Shown here one piece after another: positions 45,872-54,502 of a DNA stretch of 64,000 bases. The notes below the pieces were generated by a model. It had not been told where the DNA came from and did not search any database. It saw only the letters and a program-made list of their open reading frames with translations. A program made the position numbers and the translations under genes. This DNA comes from a bacterium HR15. GTDB taxonomy: Bacteria > Armatimonadota > Fimbriimonadia > Fimbriimonadales > GBS-DC. Position 1 is the stretch's first letter. Each line of letters opens with the position of its first letter. The DNA lies in the NCBI GenBank assembly GCA_002898555.1, contig BEHR01000010.1:17587-81586 (forward strand), read 5' to 3'.

Positions 45872-46608
45872 GCCGACACCCCCAGCGGGCGTCTGAGCAT
45901 CTGGCTCCAGCGGCGCGGGTAACGGGCATTACATGGCTGACGCTTCTCCATACGCACCACCAAGCGAGTGACGGGGCCGCTTTCGAGGGTGAGGGCTTTT
46001 TCGATAAGTTCCATCTCCCCGCCAAGCATGGCAATGGCGGGGCGCGCCTGTTCGATCTCTGCCCGCTCCGTCGCGCCTTTCAGGGCGAGCGCAGCACCGC
46101 CTATCTTCACATAGGGCAACATCAACTCCGCCAGAATGGGCATTTGGGCGACCGCCCGCGCCACCACCCGATCGAACTGCTCGCGCGCTTCAGGCGCGTG
46201 CGCCCACTCCTCGGCGCGTGCCTGTATCACCTCCACCCCGCTCAGATTCAGCTGTTTACTCGCCTCCCTCAGAAAATCGATCGTCTTGCCGTGCGAGTCG
46301 AGCAGGGTCAGGCGCAGGTCGGGACGCGCGATCTTGAGCGGGATGCCTGGCAAGCCGGCGCCCGTGCCGATGTCCAGCACGCGCGCGGCATCAGGCGGCG
46401 AATCGGATGCAAGCAGCACCAGCGAATCGACCAGATGGCGACCCACCGCCTGCTCGGGCGGCACGCGCGTCAAGTTGAACCGCTGATTGGCAGCGTACAC
46501 CATCTCCAGATAATGCTGCAGAGCGCGCCGCTGCGTCTCCGTGAGGGATAATCCCCACGCCCGCACCTGTTCCAGCAGTGCCCAATCACCCAGTTGCCCT
46601 TGTGTCAT
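45868..46608 (-). CDS. rsmG: 16S rRNA (guanine527-N7)-methyltransferase RsmG
   Basis: The 246-residue protein has FNLTRV, the SAM motif VLDIGTGAGLPGIPLKIARP, and the ARAVAQMPILAELMLPYVKIGG segment of RsmG. It often sits beside parA/parB at the chromosome origin. Here parB is about 2 kb away on the same strand, but no other origin mark was seen. Confidence 0.94.
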   Translation of the reverse strand: MTQGQLGDWALLEQVRAWGLSLTETQRRALQHYLEMVYAANQRFNLTRVPPEQAVGRHLVDSLVLLASDSPPDAARVLDIGTGAGLPGIPLKIARPDLRLTLLDSHGKTIDFLREASKQLNLSGVEVIQARAEEWAHAPEAREQFDRVVARAVAQMPILAELMLPYVKIGGAALALKGATERAEIEQARPAIAMLGGEMELIEKALTLESGPVTRLVVRMEKRQPCNARYPRRWSQMLRRPLGVSA

Positions 46609-46673
46609 CTTGCCCTACGCCCATCTGCAAAGATGAGCATCGATTTCCGATAATACCCCCTGTAGGCGAAAAG

Positions 46674-46698
46674 TAGGGGCAGACCTGCGTGTCTGCCC
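46674..46698. repeat. TAGGGGCAGAC...GTCTGCCC palindrome
   Basis: Identical to the arm at 58784 except for the last base; located upstream of the HDOD gene. A weaker GGGTAGGGGTAG run follows. Confidence 0.8.
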
Positions 46699-46768
46699 AA
46701 TCGGCAAGGGTAGCCTGCCCAATGGGTAGGGGTAGTTATATTCCCATTTACCCAAAACAGGGAGACCT

Positions 46769-47626
46769 ATGCTTATGGCAAGCGATATTCGGAAAGATAT
46801 TGAGCATGCCATTCACGAGCTGCCTGCGCTGCCCGGTCTGGTGACGCGCCTTGTGGAACTGGTCGAGAGCGAGAACGCGACCGCCGATCAAATCGAGCGA
46901 CTCATCGCGACCGATCCTGCGCTCACGGTGAAGGTGCTCCATCTGGCGAACTCCGCCTATTATGGTTTGACACGCACCATCAGCACGGTGAAGCAGGCGG
47001 TGATTGTGCTGGGTTTCCACACGGTGAAGAACCTCGTGCTGGGCGTCTCGGCGTTTATGGCGCTGCGTGGCAGCCGTTCGCCCAGCCCGTTGGAACTGGA
47101 GCTATGGGAACACTCTTTCGCCTGTGCAGGTCTCGTGCGGGAGATAATGCTGCTTGCCGGGCAAGGCATTCGTCAAGCGGAGAATGCTTTCATGGCGGGG
47201 CTGTTGCACGATATTGGCGTGCTTTTCCTCTATACACGCTTTCCGAGAGAGTATCAGAAGGTGCTGCGCAACGCCGCTTCGCACAAGGCACGCCATGAGG
47301 TGGAGGGCGAGATCTTGGGGATGGACCACGCGGAGGTGGGCGCACTGATTACCGATAGCTGGGGACTACCCCCCATGCTGGTGCGCTTGATCGGCACCCA
47401 TCATGCACCCTACTTGCCCGAGGATGAGCTGCGCTTTCCCACCGCCTGCCTGATGTTAGCGGACAGCTGGAGCCACCAGCAGATTGCCACCGAGCATGAG
47501 TTCGCCATTCCTCTGCATCCGCCCGAAGCCGAAGCCGTGGTCAATCTGCCCGATGAACGGCGCGACGCCATCCTGAAGCGCGTGTTCGACGCTGTGGTGG
47601 CTATGCGCTCAGTGGTCGCGGCGTAA
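46769..47626 (+). CDS. HDOD-domain signalling protein
   Basis: The 285-residue protein is a single HDOD domain: LPALPGLVTRLVELV at the start, SAYYGLTRTISTVKQAVIVLG in the middle, FMAGLLHDIGVLFLY, and DHAEVGALITDSWGLP. The HD metal pair is only partly kept, as in other HDOD proteins that bind rather than hydrolyse. These proteins act in motility, stress or cell-cycle signalling. Confidence 0.9.
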   Translation: MLMASDIRKDIEHAIHELPALPGLVTRLVELVESENATADQIERLIATDPALTVKVLHLANSAYYGLTRTISTVKQAVIVLGFHTVKNLVLGVSAFMALRGSRSPSPLELELWEHSFACAGLVREIMLLAGQGIRQAENAFMAGLLHDIGVLFLYTRFPREYQKVLRNAASHKARHEVEGEILGMDHAEVGALITDSWGLPPMLVRLIGTHHAPYLPEDELRFPTACLMLADSWSHQQIATEHEFAIPLHPPEAEAVVNLPDERRDAILKRVFDAVVAMRSVVAA

Positions 47627-47706
47627 TTATACTGCAAAATTGCGGTATTTGGCTCACAACGACCCCTCCATTGCCTCGTTTTCTGGTAATTCGCCCCTTG
47701 ACCCCC

Positions 47707-47735
47707 TTGCATTCAGCCCCATGATGGGGTATAAT
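47707..47735 (+). promoter_or_regulatory. Promoter of the prepilin gene, TTGCAT-17 bp-TATAAT
   Basis: GGGG precedes TATAAT. The leader of about 26 nt contains GGAGGAGG before the ATG at 47768. Confidence 0.65.
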
Positions 47736-47767
47736 AGCATGCATCTAATTCGGAGGAGGTCTGAGGA

Positions 47768-48658
47768 ATGATGAGACACAAAGGCTTTACGCTGATTGAG
47801 CTATTGGTGGTGATCGCCATTATTGCCATTCTGGCGGCGATCCTGTTCCCGGTGTTTGCACAGGCACGCGAGAAGGCACGGCAGACCGAATGCTTGAGCA
47901 ATGTCAAGCAAGTCGTGCTGGGTGTCTACGGATATGTTCAGGACTACGACGAGACATTCCCGATGTTCGGCTATCGAAGCGTTCGGGGCAACATCCAGTG
48001 TGCTTTCACCTTCCTGTCCGCAATTGATCCGTACATTAAAGACAAAAAGGACAAGGGGCTTTTTTCCTGTCCGTCTTTACGGGATGCGATGGATATGGGA
48101 AGCTACTGGAATCCTGCCGATCCCAACAATGGTGAATGCGGTCAGTTCCGCTCTTTCAGCTATGTACCGAACCCATCGGTGATAGTGGCGGGACCCACCC
48201 CTGGCAATATCCAGTTGGTGCAGCGCGCCGAGTCGCCTATCAAGATGGCGGAGCTGCAGTTTGCAGCTGAGACCACGGTCATTGCGGACGGACACTTGAT
48301 GCAGGCAGGTGGTACCTGCAATCCTGCTTATATACTATTTACAGCTCAGAACGCCGCGCCTACGGGCGTGTTCTCGGTGGCGATTGAAGGGCGTCATCAG
48401 GAGACCGTCTCTGTGGGCTATGCCGATGGGCATGCGAAATCGATTAAAGCAAAATCGGTGGCTTGCACCGGCACGAACATGAATGGCAAGTCGCTCACCG
48501 CTCGCTGGTGCGTGCAGCAGGCACCGTACAATCGTGTGTGCGGTCAGCAACAGCAGCGCATTTGCGCCAGCGCGCCCACTGCTACGCCTGGTTCACCCGA
48601 CCTCTGGGGCATTGTGGACGAGGACCAGTTTGGCAAGTGCGTGCGGTCTTCGCGCTGA
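47768..48658 (+). CDS. Prepilin-like DUF1559 protein (type II secretion/pilin N-terminal signal)
   Basis: The 296-residue protein has a type IV prepilin leader, MMRHKG followed by [18 protein letters not shown], cleaved after Gly6, with the mature Glu5 retained. The body has [20 protein letters not shown] and DYDETFPMF, and near the end the H-x9-DG-type element [11 protein letters not shown]. Such pseudopilins are highly expanded in Planctomycetes and Armatimonadota and their role is unclear. No secretion genes are next to it. A strong hairpin follows. Confidence 0.92.
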   Translation: MMRHKGFTLIELLVVIAIIAILAAILFPVFAQAREKARQTECLSNVKQVVLGVYGYVQDYDETFPMFGYRSVRGNIQCAFTFLSAIDPYIKDKKDKGLFSCPSLRDAMDMGSYWNPADPNNGECGQFRSFSYVPNPSVIVAGPTPGNIQLVQRAESPIKMAELQFAAETTVIADGHLMQAGGTCNPAYILFTAQNAAPTGVFSVAIEGRHQETVSVGYADGHAKSIKAKSVACTGTNMNGKSLTARWCVQQAPYNRVCGQQQQRICASAPTATPGSPDLWGIVDEDQFGKCVRSSR

Positions 48659-49133
48659 TTTTTTCTCCTTCACTGAACTGCTTCCACACAGTCAGCCCTC
48701 CTGGGTTGGAGGGCTGACTGTCTTTATGTCAGCTGGTGGGAGGCTGGGATGGCGCACGCGTCGACAGGTGCGGTTGGAGTGCCGAAAGTATCTGACAGTG
48801 GCAGGTTAGATTTTTGGGCAGTCTCGTCGTGGGCTGGTGGCAGAATGTTGTAATGTAGTTGTTGGGTTGTGGTGACTTGGTTTGTTATTATGGGGGTTTA
48901 TGTGAGTCAGGAGACGTGCCTCCAGAGAAGGTGTACGCTTTTGGCTTCTCAGAGTGTATGTGGGCTAGTAATGCCTCATTTGGGCAGTCGCAGCCTTTCA
49001 GCCGCCACTCTATCTGTTGTTGGCGCAAAATATGCAAGCAAAAAAAGCGTAAATTTTCCTCGACATGGATGGCAAGCTTTAGGTATCATACGAGGTTTTC
49101 AGACAGCGAATCGTTGACATGGAGGTGGATGTG
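48659..49133. other. Gene-free interval between prepilin and regulator
   Basis: Apart from the terminator at its left end I see no supported gene in these 475 bases. The right half is richer in A and T and in TTG/TGT runs than the surroundings. Open frames here lack ribosome sites and recognisable protein patterns. Confidence 0.55.
48689..48720 (+). terminator. Intrinsic terminator after the prepilin gene
   Basis: CAGTCAGCCCTCC (48689-48701) pairs perfectly over 13 bp with GGAGGGCTGACTG (48708-48720) around TGGGTT, followed by TCTTTAT. Confidence 0.8.
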
Positions 49134-49472
49134 ATGAAGGTAACAACTGTCTGCGTGCTTACGCGCGATGAGATTCTGCGTGACCTTATCAAGACAGTGC
49201 TTGGACAGTATAAATCAATCAGGATTGTCGATCGATTGGACCCAGGGCCAATCGATGTGGTTATTAGTGAAGATCCTCTCTTTTCGCCTACTGAGGTCGA
49301 AGTGCTACGCCAATTGGTGCGTTTAGGATGTGTGGAAAGGGTGGCCGATACTCTTTGCCGTTCCCCACGCACCATTCACCGTGTGTTAGCAAATATCCGA
49401 GAGAAGCTGGGGGTCGCCAACACCCTACAGGCGGTATTATGGGCTATTCGCATGGGTGTGGTAAGAGTCTAG
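49134..49472 (+). CDS. Short LuxR-type regulator with shrunken receiver-like N terminus
   Basis: The 112-residue protein ends in a LuxR-type helix-turn-helix (VERVADTLCRSPRTIHRVLANIREKL as recognition part). The first 45 residues (VCVLTRDEILRDLIKTVLGQ...PIDVVISED) look like the start and one strand of a receiver domain. There is no phosphorylatable Asp in the usual place and the domain is about half normal size. The ATG at 49134 follows GGAGGTGG. It may control the adjacent lipoprotein or prepilin genes, but only position suggests this. Confidence 0.75.
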   Translation: MKVTTVCVLTRDEILRDLIKTVLGQYKSIRIVDRLDPGPIDVVISEDPLFSPTEVEVLRQLVRLGCVERVADTLCRSPRTIHRVLANIREKLGVANTLQAVLWAIRMGVVRV

Positions 49473-49484
49473 TGAAAAATTATG

Positions 49485-49514
49485 CCCCCAGTGTGCATGG
49501 TTTCACACTGGGGG
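49485..49514. terminator. Bidirectional terminator between regulator and lipoprotein
   Basis: CCCCCAGTGTG (49485-49495) pairs over 11 bp with CACACTGGGGG (49504-49514). T runs follow on both strands (ATGTTTTAT on plus, CATAATTTTT on minus). Confidence 0.85.
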
Positions 49515-49519
49515 ATGTT

Positions 49520-49732
49520 TTATCTGCGTCCCTTGACGGGGGGAGGCGCCCCTGTCTGTGGGGGTGGAGCTCCTACCTGACCTGGAGCGGGTGCACCACC
49601 CGTCACCCCTGTCTCTTGGGCACCTTGACCAACCGGCTCTGTTACTTCTTCCACATTACTTTTACAGGCGCCCAAGACCAGCACTAGGCACAAGACAAGG
49701 GATATAAGAAACCAATATACTAGCTTGCGCAT
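49520..49732 (-). CDS. Small proline/glycine-rich lipoprotein
   Basis: The 70-residue protein has a lipoprotein signal (FLISLVLCLVLVLGAC, lipobox LGAC) and a low-complexity tail of G, A, P and Q with repeats of GAPPP. GGAGG precedes the ATG. Function is unknown. It lies between two DUF1559 genes and shares the terminator with the regulator gene. Confidence 0.8.
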   Translation of the reverse strand: MRKLVYWFLISLVLCLVLVLGACKSNVEEVTEPVGQGAQETGVTGGAPAPGQVGAPPPQTGAPPPVKGRR

Positions 49733-49747
49733 GTCTTACCTCCATAC

Positions 49748-50536
49748 TCAGAATCGGTAATCCCAGTGATAGTAGTAGCAGGCAGCTCCCTGTGGGCAGT
49801 AGCAGCGTTCCAGTGCGTTGAATTTCCACGCTTTTACATGCCCGTCCGCCATACCCACATTTGCTAATCCAGACCGAGCTGACGCTACTCCGCGGCGTCC
49901 AGAAGCACGATGTACATACCATGTCCAGCCATCATCCCAGTCGAAGCATGGATGAGAAGCTTCCTGCCCAGTCTCTGTAGAGTGGGAAGGCCACACGCCT
50001 GTGTTGCCCAAGGCAAATGCCATCGAGCGATCCCAATCCCAAACACTGTCACCCACTGCCAACACAATTTCAGCAGGGCGGCTAATGGAAGCCAATTTCC
50101 CTCGGGCACCCCACTCTAAAAGCAGAATGTTGACTGCATAATGAGAGAAACATCCAATAAAGACCTCTTCACGTGCCGGGTTCCAAGTAAATGAGACCCC
50201 AGTCAGCGCGGCCGAGTTCGCAGCCACACTTGCCCAGTCCGTTTTGCCTATCTCTGGGCAGTAGAACATGTCCTTGTTCTTGATGTAGGGCATAATGACA
50301 TTGGCAAACATCGGCTTCTGACCTGGAACACGCCCCTCATTAGGGTTGCCCCAATCAGGGAGATCGCATGGATTTTCAGGTGGATTCCAGTAGCAGTGCC
50401 CGTTATTGTCCAGTCGCGGCAATGTTTCGTCGTAGTCTGAACTATACATCAGTGCCGCAAGGACAAACTGCTTAGTGTTGTTGACACAGGTAGTCTGACG
50501 AGCGGAAGCCCGTGCCTGCGCAAACACAGGGAACAA
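49748..50536 (-). pseudogene. DUF1559 prepilin-like gene lacking its N-terminal signal
   Basis: The frame reads [20 protein letters not shown], which aligns with [20 protein letters not shown] of the prepilin at 47768. The leader and hydrophobic helix before it are missing. Immediately upstream lies a near-consensus promoter (TTGACA, 16 bp, TATAAT), then the MITE-like element. The rest is intact, including NVGMADGHVKAW near the C terminus. The frame stays open to 50752 through repeat DNA, but that part has no protein signature. Possible starts are TTG at 50536 or GTG at 50527. Without its signal the product would be cytoplasmic, so I treat it as a broken gene. Confidence 0.7.
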
Positions 50537-50537
50537 G

Positions 50538-50565
50538 ATTATACCCCATTTTGCGCAAATGTCAA
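50538..50565 (-). promoter_or_regulatory. Near-consensus promoter fused to the truncated prepilin
   Basis: TTGACA (50565-50560) and TATAAT (50543-50538) are separated by 16 bp; GGGG precedes the -10 box. It is the best sigma-70 match in the window. Confidence 0.7.
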
Positions 50566-50576
50566 GGGGTTGCGAG

Positions 50577-50728
50577 GAGGCTGTTCGGAAAATCCGAATG
50601 CTCTCACCCCCAGCCCCTCTCTTAGAGGGAGAGGGGTGCCGCCAAACGCAGCGTCGGTCCCCGCTCCGCATGCGGGGAGGGGTGGAGAGGGGCGATCCAG
50701 CAAGCCTTGTGAATTTTCGAACAGCCTC
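50577..50728. mobile_element. MITE-like element (152 bp) with inverted ends and flanking direct repeats
   Basis: The left end GAGGCTGTTCGGAAAATCC and the reverse complement of the right end GAGGCTGTTCGAAAATTC match apart from one extra base and one change. The element is flanked by AGGGGTTGCGAG (50565-50576) and AGGGGTTTCGAG (50729-50740), direct repeats matching at 11 of 12 positions, as a target duplication would. The interior holds two GC-rich hairpins and no gene. Confidence 0.75.
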
Positions 50729-50765
50729 AGGGGTTTCGAGGGGCAGAATCACCTGCCTTGCCTGT

Positions 50766-51212
50766 TCAAAGCACTCGCATCACCTCGATGTCGCGTTCCT
50801 CGTCGGCAATGGGCGGCTGCTGGAAGATTTGCTCCAGCTGCTGTGCCACCGCTTCCTCCTCGCGCACATAGATGATGTCGCCGTTTTCGACCGCCATCTG
50901 CCACAGAGCACGGTCGCGCGGGCTGACTAACATCAAATCCAGATAGTAGTTCGGCTCCACAATCACATGGAACGCCTGGGCCAGCTGGCGCATCGTTTCG
51001 AGTTTGTCCTCGTGCGCCATATCCTCGCGCAACCAGATACCGAAAGTGGCATCGCTTTGCATCACGCCTTCCGCGCGCACGGTGAATGCCAGCACCATCT
51101 CCACTTCGGGGGTTTGCGAGAAGATCGCCTCTAACAGGGGGATGTGCCCGGGCGGGATGGGTTGGCGCCCTTCAGGGCGCGGATCGTCCAGAAAGTTCTG
51201 TTCATTTGCCAT
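50766..51212 (-). CDS. Unknown protein resembling a degenerate nucleotidyltransferase
   Basis: The 148-residue protein follows the order of small MNT-type nucleotidyltransferases: a helix (IPLLEAIFSQTPEVEMVLAF), then VRAEGVMQSDATFGIWL where family members have GSR...SDxD, then YYLDLMLVSPRDRALWQMAV and a final DIIYVREEE. The GS and the second catalytic Asp are missing, so it is probably not an active transferase. The resemblance is my reading of pattern order and is uncertain. GGAGGC precedes the ATG. The gene overlaps the 3' end of rimO by 11 bp. Confidence 0.65.
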   Translation of the reverse strand: MANEQNFLDDPRPEGRQPIPPGHIPLLEAIFSQTPEVEMVLAFTVRAEGVMQSDATFGIWLREDMAHEDKLETMRQLAQAFHVIVEPNYYLDLMLVSPRDRALWQMAVENGDIIYVREEEAVAQQLEQIFQQPPIADEERDIEVMRVL

Positions 51213-52623
51213 GGTAAGCCTCCGACGGCAAGAGTATACCCGAAAGTTTTTCTGCGGGGCATTTAGGGTGCGGCGAAGAGAGAGTTTCGCTTGACGGCAC
51301 GCCAAACAGGTCATATACCTCGGCGCGCTCGATTCGCACCGACACAAACTCGCCCGGCACTGCGTGGCAGGCGCGCACATAGACCAGTCCATCCACATCG
51401 GGTGCATCGCGATGACTGCGCCCTATCGCCCAGTTGCCCTCCGCCGAATAGCCCTCGATGAGGACGGTCATCTCTTGACCCACCCATTCGCGGTTGCGAG
51501 CCAGCGAAATCGGCTGCTGGGTGCGCATCAGGCGGTCGTATCGCTCGCGTTTGACCCGAAACGGCACCTGATGGGGTATTTCGGCAGCGGGCGTGCCCCG
51601 TTCGCGCGAATAAAGAAACGCGCCCACGCGGTCTAAGCGTGCCTGCTGCAGGAACTCCAGCAGCTCCTGAAACTGCGCTTCGGTCTCGCCTGGGAAGCCG
51701 ACGATGAAGGTGGTGCGAATGGCGATTTCGGGCATCGCGGTGCGCAGGCGCTCGATCATACGCAAATAGGTTGCACCACTACCTGGTCGGCGCATCGCCC
51801 GCAAAATGTCGCGATTGACATGCTGCAGGGGCACATCGAGATAGGGCACGACCTGCGGCAGGCTTGCCATCGTCTCGATCAGTTGGTCCGATACGCGCGA
51901 AGGGTATGCATAGTGGATGCGAATCCAGCGGACGCCCTCCACCTGCGCCAATTCACGCAGCAGGTCAGGCAGCATGCAGCGGCGGTAAAGGTCGTAGCCG
52001 TATTGCGTGGTGTCCTGCGCGATGAGGTTCAGCTCCTTTGCGCCGTTCTGTGCCAGCCAGCGCGCCTCCTCCAATACGCGCTCGATGGGTTTGCTCACAT
52101 GGCGTCCGCGAAAGGAGGGGATGGTGCAGAAGGTGCATTGGTGATCACAGCCTTCCGAGATTTTGAGGTAGGCGGACCAGGGGGTTCGGCTGCGCAGACG
52201 GGTAGTGACCTCTGCCCAGCGGTGGTGAGGCGGCTGGATGTCGGTGAGGGGCTTCTGGCTCTGGCGTGCCGTGTTCACAATCTCGGCGAAGCGCGCCATC
52301 TGTCCCACACCTACAAAGGCGTCCACTTCGGGCAATATCTGGCGCAGCGCGTCGCCCATGCGCTGGACCAGGCAGCCCGCGACGATGACCTTCTGGGTGT
52401 TGCCTGCCCGCTTCTCGCGCAGCGCGTCGCGAATGACCTGCAGGCTTTCCTGCTTCGCCGATTCAATAAAGCCACAGGTGTTGATGATAATCACATCGGG
52501 CGTGCGCGTGTGTGGGTCGAGCCGATAGCCTGCCTGCTGCAGCACACCCGCAATCTCTTCCGAGTCGACCTCGTTCTTGGCGCAGCCAAGCGTGATGAGC
52601 CGGACCGTAGGTCGGATTGTCAT
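51202..52623 (-). CDS. rimO: Ribosomal protein uS12 methylthiotransferase RimO
   Basis: The 473-residue enzyme has the UPF0004 N-terminal domain (LITLGCAKNEVDSEEIAG, INTCGFIESAKQES), the radical-SAM motif CDHQCTFCTIP and a C-terminal TRAM domain (MTVLIEGYSAEGNWAIGRSH). RimO adds a methylthio group to Asp of ribosomal protein S12. The ATG at 52623 is 7 nt beyond a TATACT box, so the transcript is probably leaderless. Confidence 0.94.
   Translation of the reverse strand: MTIRPTVRLITLGCAKNEVDSEEIAGVLQQAGYRLDPHTRTPDVIIINTCGFIESAKQESLQVIRDALREKRAGNTQKVIVAGCLVQRMGDALRQILPEVDAFVGVGQMARFAEIVNTARQSQKPLTDIQPPHHRWAEVTTRLRSRTPWSAYLKISEGCDHQCTFCTIPSFRGRHVSKPIERVLEEARWLAQNGAKELNLIAQDTTQYGYDLYRRCMLPDLLRELAQVEGVRWIRIHYAYPSRVSDQLIETMASLPQVVPYLDVPLQHVNRDILRAMRRPGSGATYLRMIERLRTAMPEIAIRTTFIVGFPGETEAQFQELLEFLQQARLDRVGAFLYSRERGTPAAEIPHQVPFRVKRERYDRLMRTQQPISLARNREWVGQEMTVLIEGYSAEGNWAIGRSHRDAPDVDGLVYVRACHAVPGEFVSVRIERAEVYDLFGVPSSETLSSPHPKCPAEKLSGILLPSEAYHGK
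51233..51238 (-). promoter_or_regulatory. -10 box TATACT inside the rimO 3' end
   Basis: Minus-strand CGGGTATACT lies about 20 nt before the ATG at 51212, so the downstream gene may have its own start within rimO. Confidence 0.4.
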
Positions 52624-52630
52624 TAGGGGA

Positions 52631-52636
52631 AGTATA
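52631..52636 (-). promoter_or_regulatory. -10 box TATACT, leaderless start of rimO
   Basis: TATACT ends 7 nt before the ATG at 52623 and there is no Shine-Dalgarno sequence in between. Confidence 0.5.
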
Positions 52637-52711
52637 CCTTTTGTTCGGCTATGTTCAGAACCCGTCCTCAAACTTTTTCTCCGGGGTACCCAAAATTTTG
52701 TTTTGTGGCGG

Positions 52712-54349
52712 CTATTCAGCGATGCCTTCCACATAAGCTTTTAACCCGCGCACGATGGCGTCGGCAACGGCGTTCTGAAACTTCGGGTCAAGCAACTTTT
52801 TACGGTCGTAGGCATGGTTCAAGTAGCCCACTTCGATCAGCACGGCAGGCATCTGACTGGTTCGCAACACTGCCAACCCGTTCTGATAGAGAGTAGCGTC
52901 GGAGCGCACGCCTTTGGAGGGTAGCCCGCTGACCTTCACTATCTCGTTCAGGATCGCTTGTCCCAGTGCACGGCTATCGGCATCGTCACGATGATAATAG
53001 ATGGTCGTGCCGGAGGCGGAGTTGGGGCGCGTGTTTGAGTCGCAGTGGATGCTGATAAAGAAGTGCGCGCCTGCTTGATTTGCCATCGCGGTACGTTCGT
53101 ACAGTCCGATGGAGGCATCTTCGGCACGAGTCATAATCACGCTGGCACCCTGCTTCGCCAATCGCTCCGCCACTTTCAACCCGATAGCCAGCGTGATCTG
53201 TTTCTCATAAATAGTGCGGCTGCCTTCTTTGAAGCGTGCGCCGGGCTGCTCGCCTCCGTGCCCTGGGTCGATCACGACGATTTTCTGGCGTAGACTCCCA
53301 CCTGCACCGCGTGGTAGGCGCAAGTTCACCATCAAATGGTCTTTTCCCGTGAGCAGATTCGCACCGACCGCCCGCGAGAGTTCCAGCACCAGTCGCACCA
53401 TGCCGTTCTCGATGGGCGCGGCACGCAGAGCGCGCACGAACAGCGCATCATCGTTGATGGTCTGCTCCACGGCTTGTGACAGCACGCCGGGCACCTCCAA
53501 CACGATGCGCAGCGGGTTCTCCAGAAACATCACGCGTGGGCGTATCCCCTCCGAGACGGGCACGCGCAGGCGCACGCCGTCCGCTGTGCGCTCCAGCAAC
53601 GGCAGCTGAAATTCGCTTTGCGTCGGTTGCGCCGATGCCTCCGTGGACGAAGCGGGTTGCTCGCGCAGGGCAAGCACCCATGCGGATGCCACACCCTCCT
53701 GCCGAAGTGTGATGGGCGCGTCGGTCTCCATCACAATACGCGTGGTCTGCGGATCGAACTGACCGATGCGTATCGTTTTCACATGCGGATGCTCGCCTTC
53801 GGGTGTGGGCGGTTGATCGGGGATGCGGCAGCCGATGAGATCAATCACCACGCGCGGGGGATCGGTCAAGGTGAAGCTTTTCCATAGAACGGGCAGGCTG
53901 GTCTGGATCGAAACACCGTCGGTTTCCGCGTCGAGGCGCACTCCCTTCAGGTCTGCTAACACGGTGAGCGTTCGGCTGGTGTCCTCCCAGCGAGTATAAC
54001 CGCCTCTCGCTCTGACCAAGGCACGCAAAGGCACACAGGGCAGGGCGACGGTGTGATGTTCGGGTGGTTCAGATGATTTCAGCTCGATGGGCACAGGCAA
54101 CCCCATTGTTCCCGACACTGTGCCATCCATCTCGCTGGGCATGTCCCCCTGGTCGAGCCCCTCCATGGGCAATCTCATCCCCACGGTTTTAATGTGCATC
54201 AAGGGCAGCCACAGCTCCTGCCCGTCCCACAGAGGAGCGGGATCGAGCGTCAGCGTCTCGCCGCGCACACGCAGGTTCGCCGGCTGAAGCTCCGCGCCCC
54301 AGCAAACAGCAGCTGCCACCCATAATGCAACCCACAGCCCGCGCATCAT
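52712..54349 (-). CDS. N-acetylmuramoyl-L-alanine amidase with AMIN domains (AmiC-like)
   Basis: The 545-residue protein has a signal peptide (LWVALWVAAAVCWG), a copper-amine-oxidase-like N-terminal region, AMIN domains (about 145-345) and an Amidase_3 domain. The zinc ligands are in VIDPGHGGEQPGA, the E of IYEKQ, and ISIHCDSN; the catalytic Glu is in VLIEVGYLNH. It hydrolyses the bond between muramic acid and the peptide. FtsEX, encoded in this window, regulates such amidases in other bacteria. Confidence 0.94.
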   Translation of the reverse strand: MMRGLWVALWVAAAVCWGAELQPANLRVRGETLTLDPAPLWDGQELWLPLMHIKTVGMRLPMEGLDQGDMPSEMDGTVSGTMGLPVPIELKSSEPPEHHTVALPCVPLRALVRARGGYTRWEDTSRTLTVLADLKGVRLDAETDGVSIQTSLPVLWKSFTLTDPPRVVIDLIGCRIPDQPPTPEGEHPHVKTIRIGQFDPQTTRIVMETDAPITLRQEGVASAWVLALREQPASSTEASAQPTQSEFQLPLLERTADGVRLRVPVSEGIRPRVMFLENPLRIVLEVPGVLSQAVEQTINDDALFVRALRAAPIENGMVRLVLELSRAVGANLLTGKDHLMVNLRLPRGAGGSLRQKIVVIDPGHGGEQPGARFKEGSRTIYEKQITLAIGLKVAERLAKQGASVIMTRAEDASIGLYERTAMANQAGAHFFISIHCDSNTRPNSASGTTIYYHRDDADSRALGQAILNEIVKVSGLPSKGVRSDATLYQNGLAVLRTSQMPAVLIEVGYLNHAYDRKKLLDPKFQNAVADAIVRGLKAYVEGIAE

Positions 54350-54502
54350 TACCTCCCGTGCGTTGACGATTCACGCTCCACAGGTGTCCGTTTGAATCGT
54401 TCTCGTGCCCATCTCGTGGCTAAGTATACTCCCGGTGCCTGTGTTTTCGCGCCTATGTCTTCGCTGAACTTTTTGCTTTTTCCTCTCACCACTCGCCTCG
54501 CT

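Noticed and set aside
42449..46608. Chromosome origin region suggested by rsmG and parB
   Set aside because: No dnaA, rpmH, parA or DnaA-box cluster is present; the two genes are separated by a divergent gene.
48859..49134. Possible small gene of 91 or 82 residues before the LuxR-type regulator
   Set aside because: No convincing ribosome site, no recognisable pattern, and the two overlapping frames are equally open.
50537..50752. N-terminal extension of the DUF1559 protein through the open frame
   Set aside because: This part is encoded by the promoter and the MITE-like element and shows no protein character.
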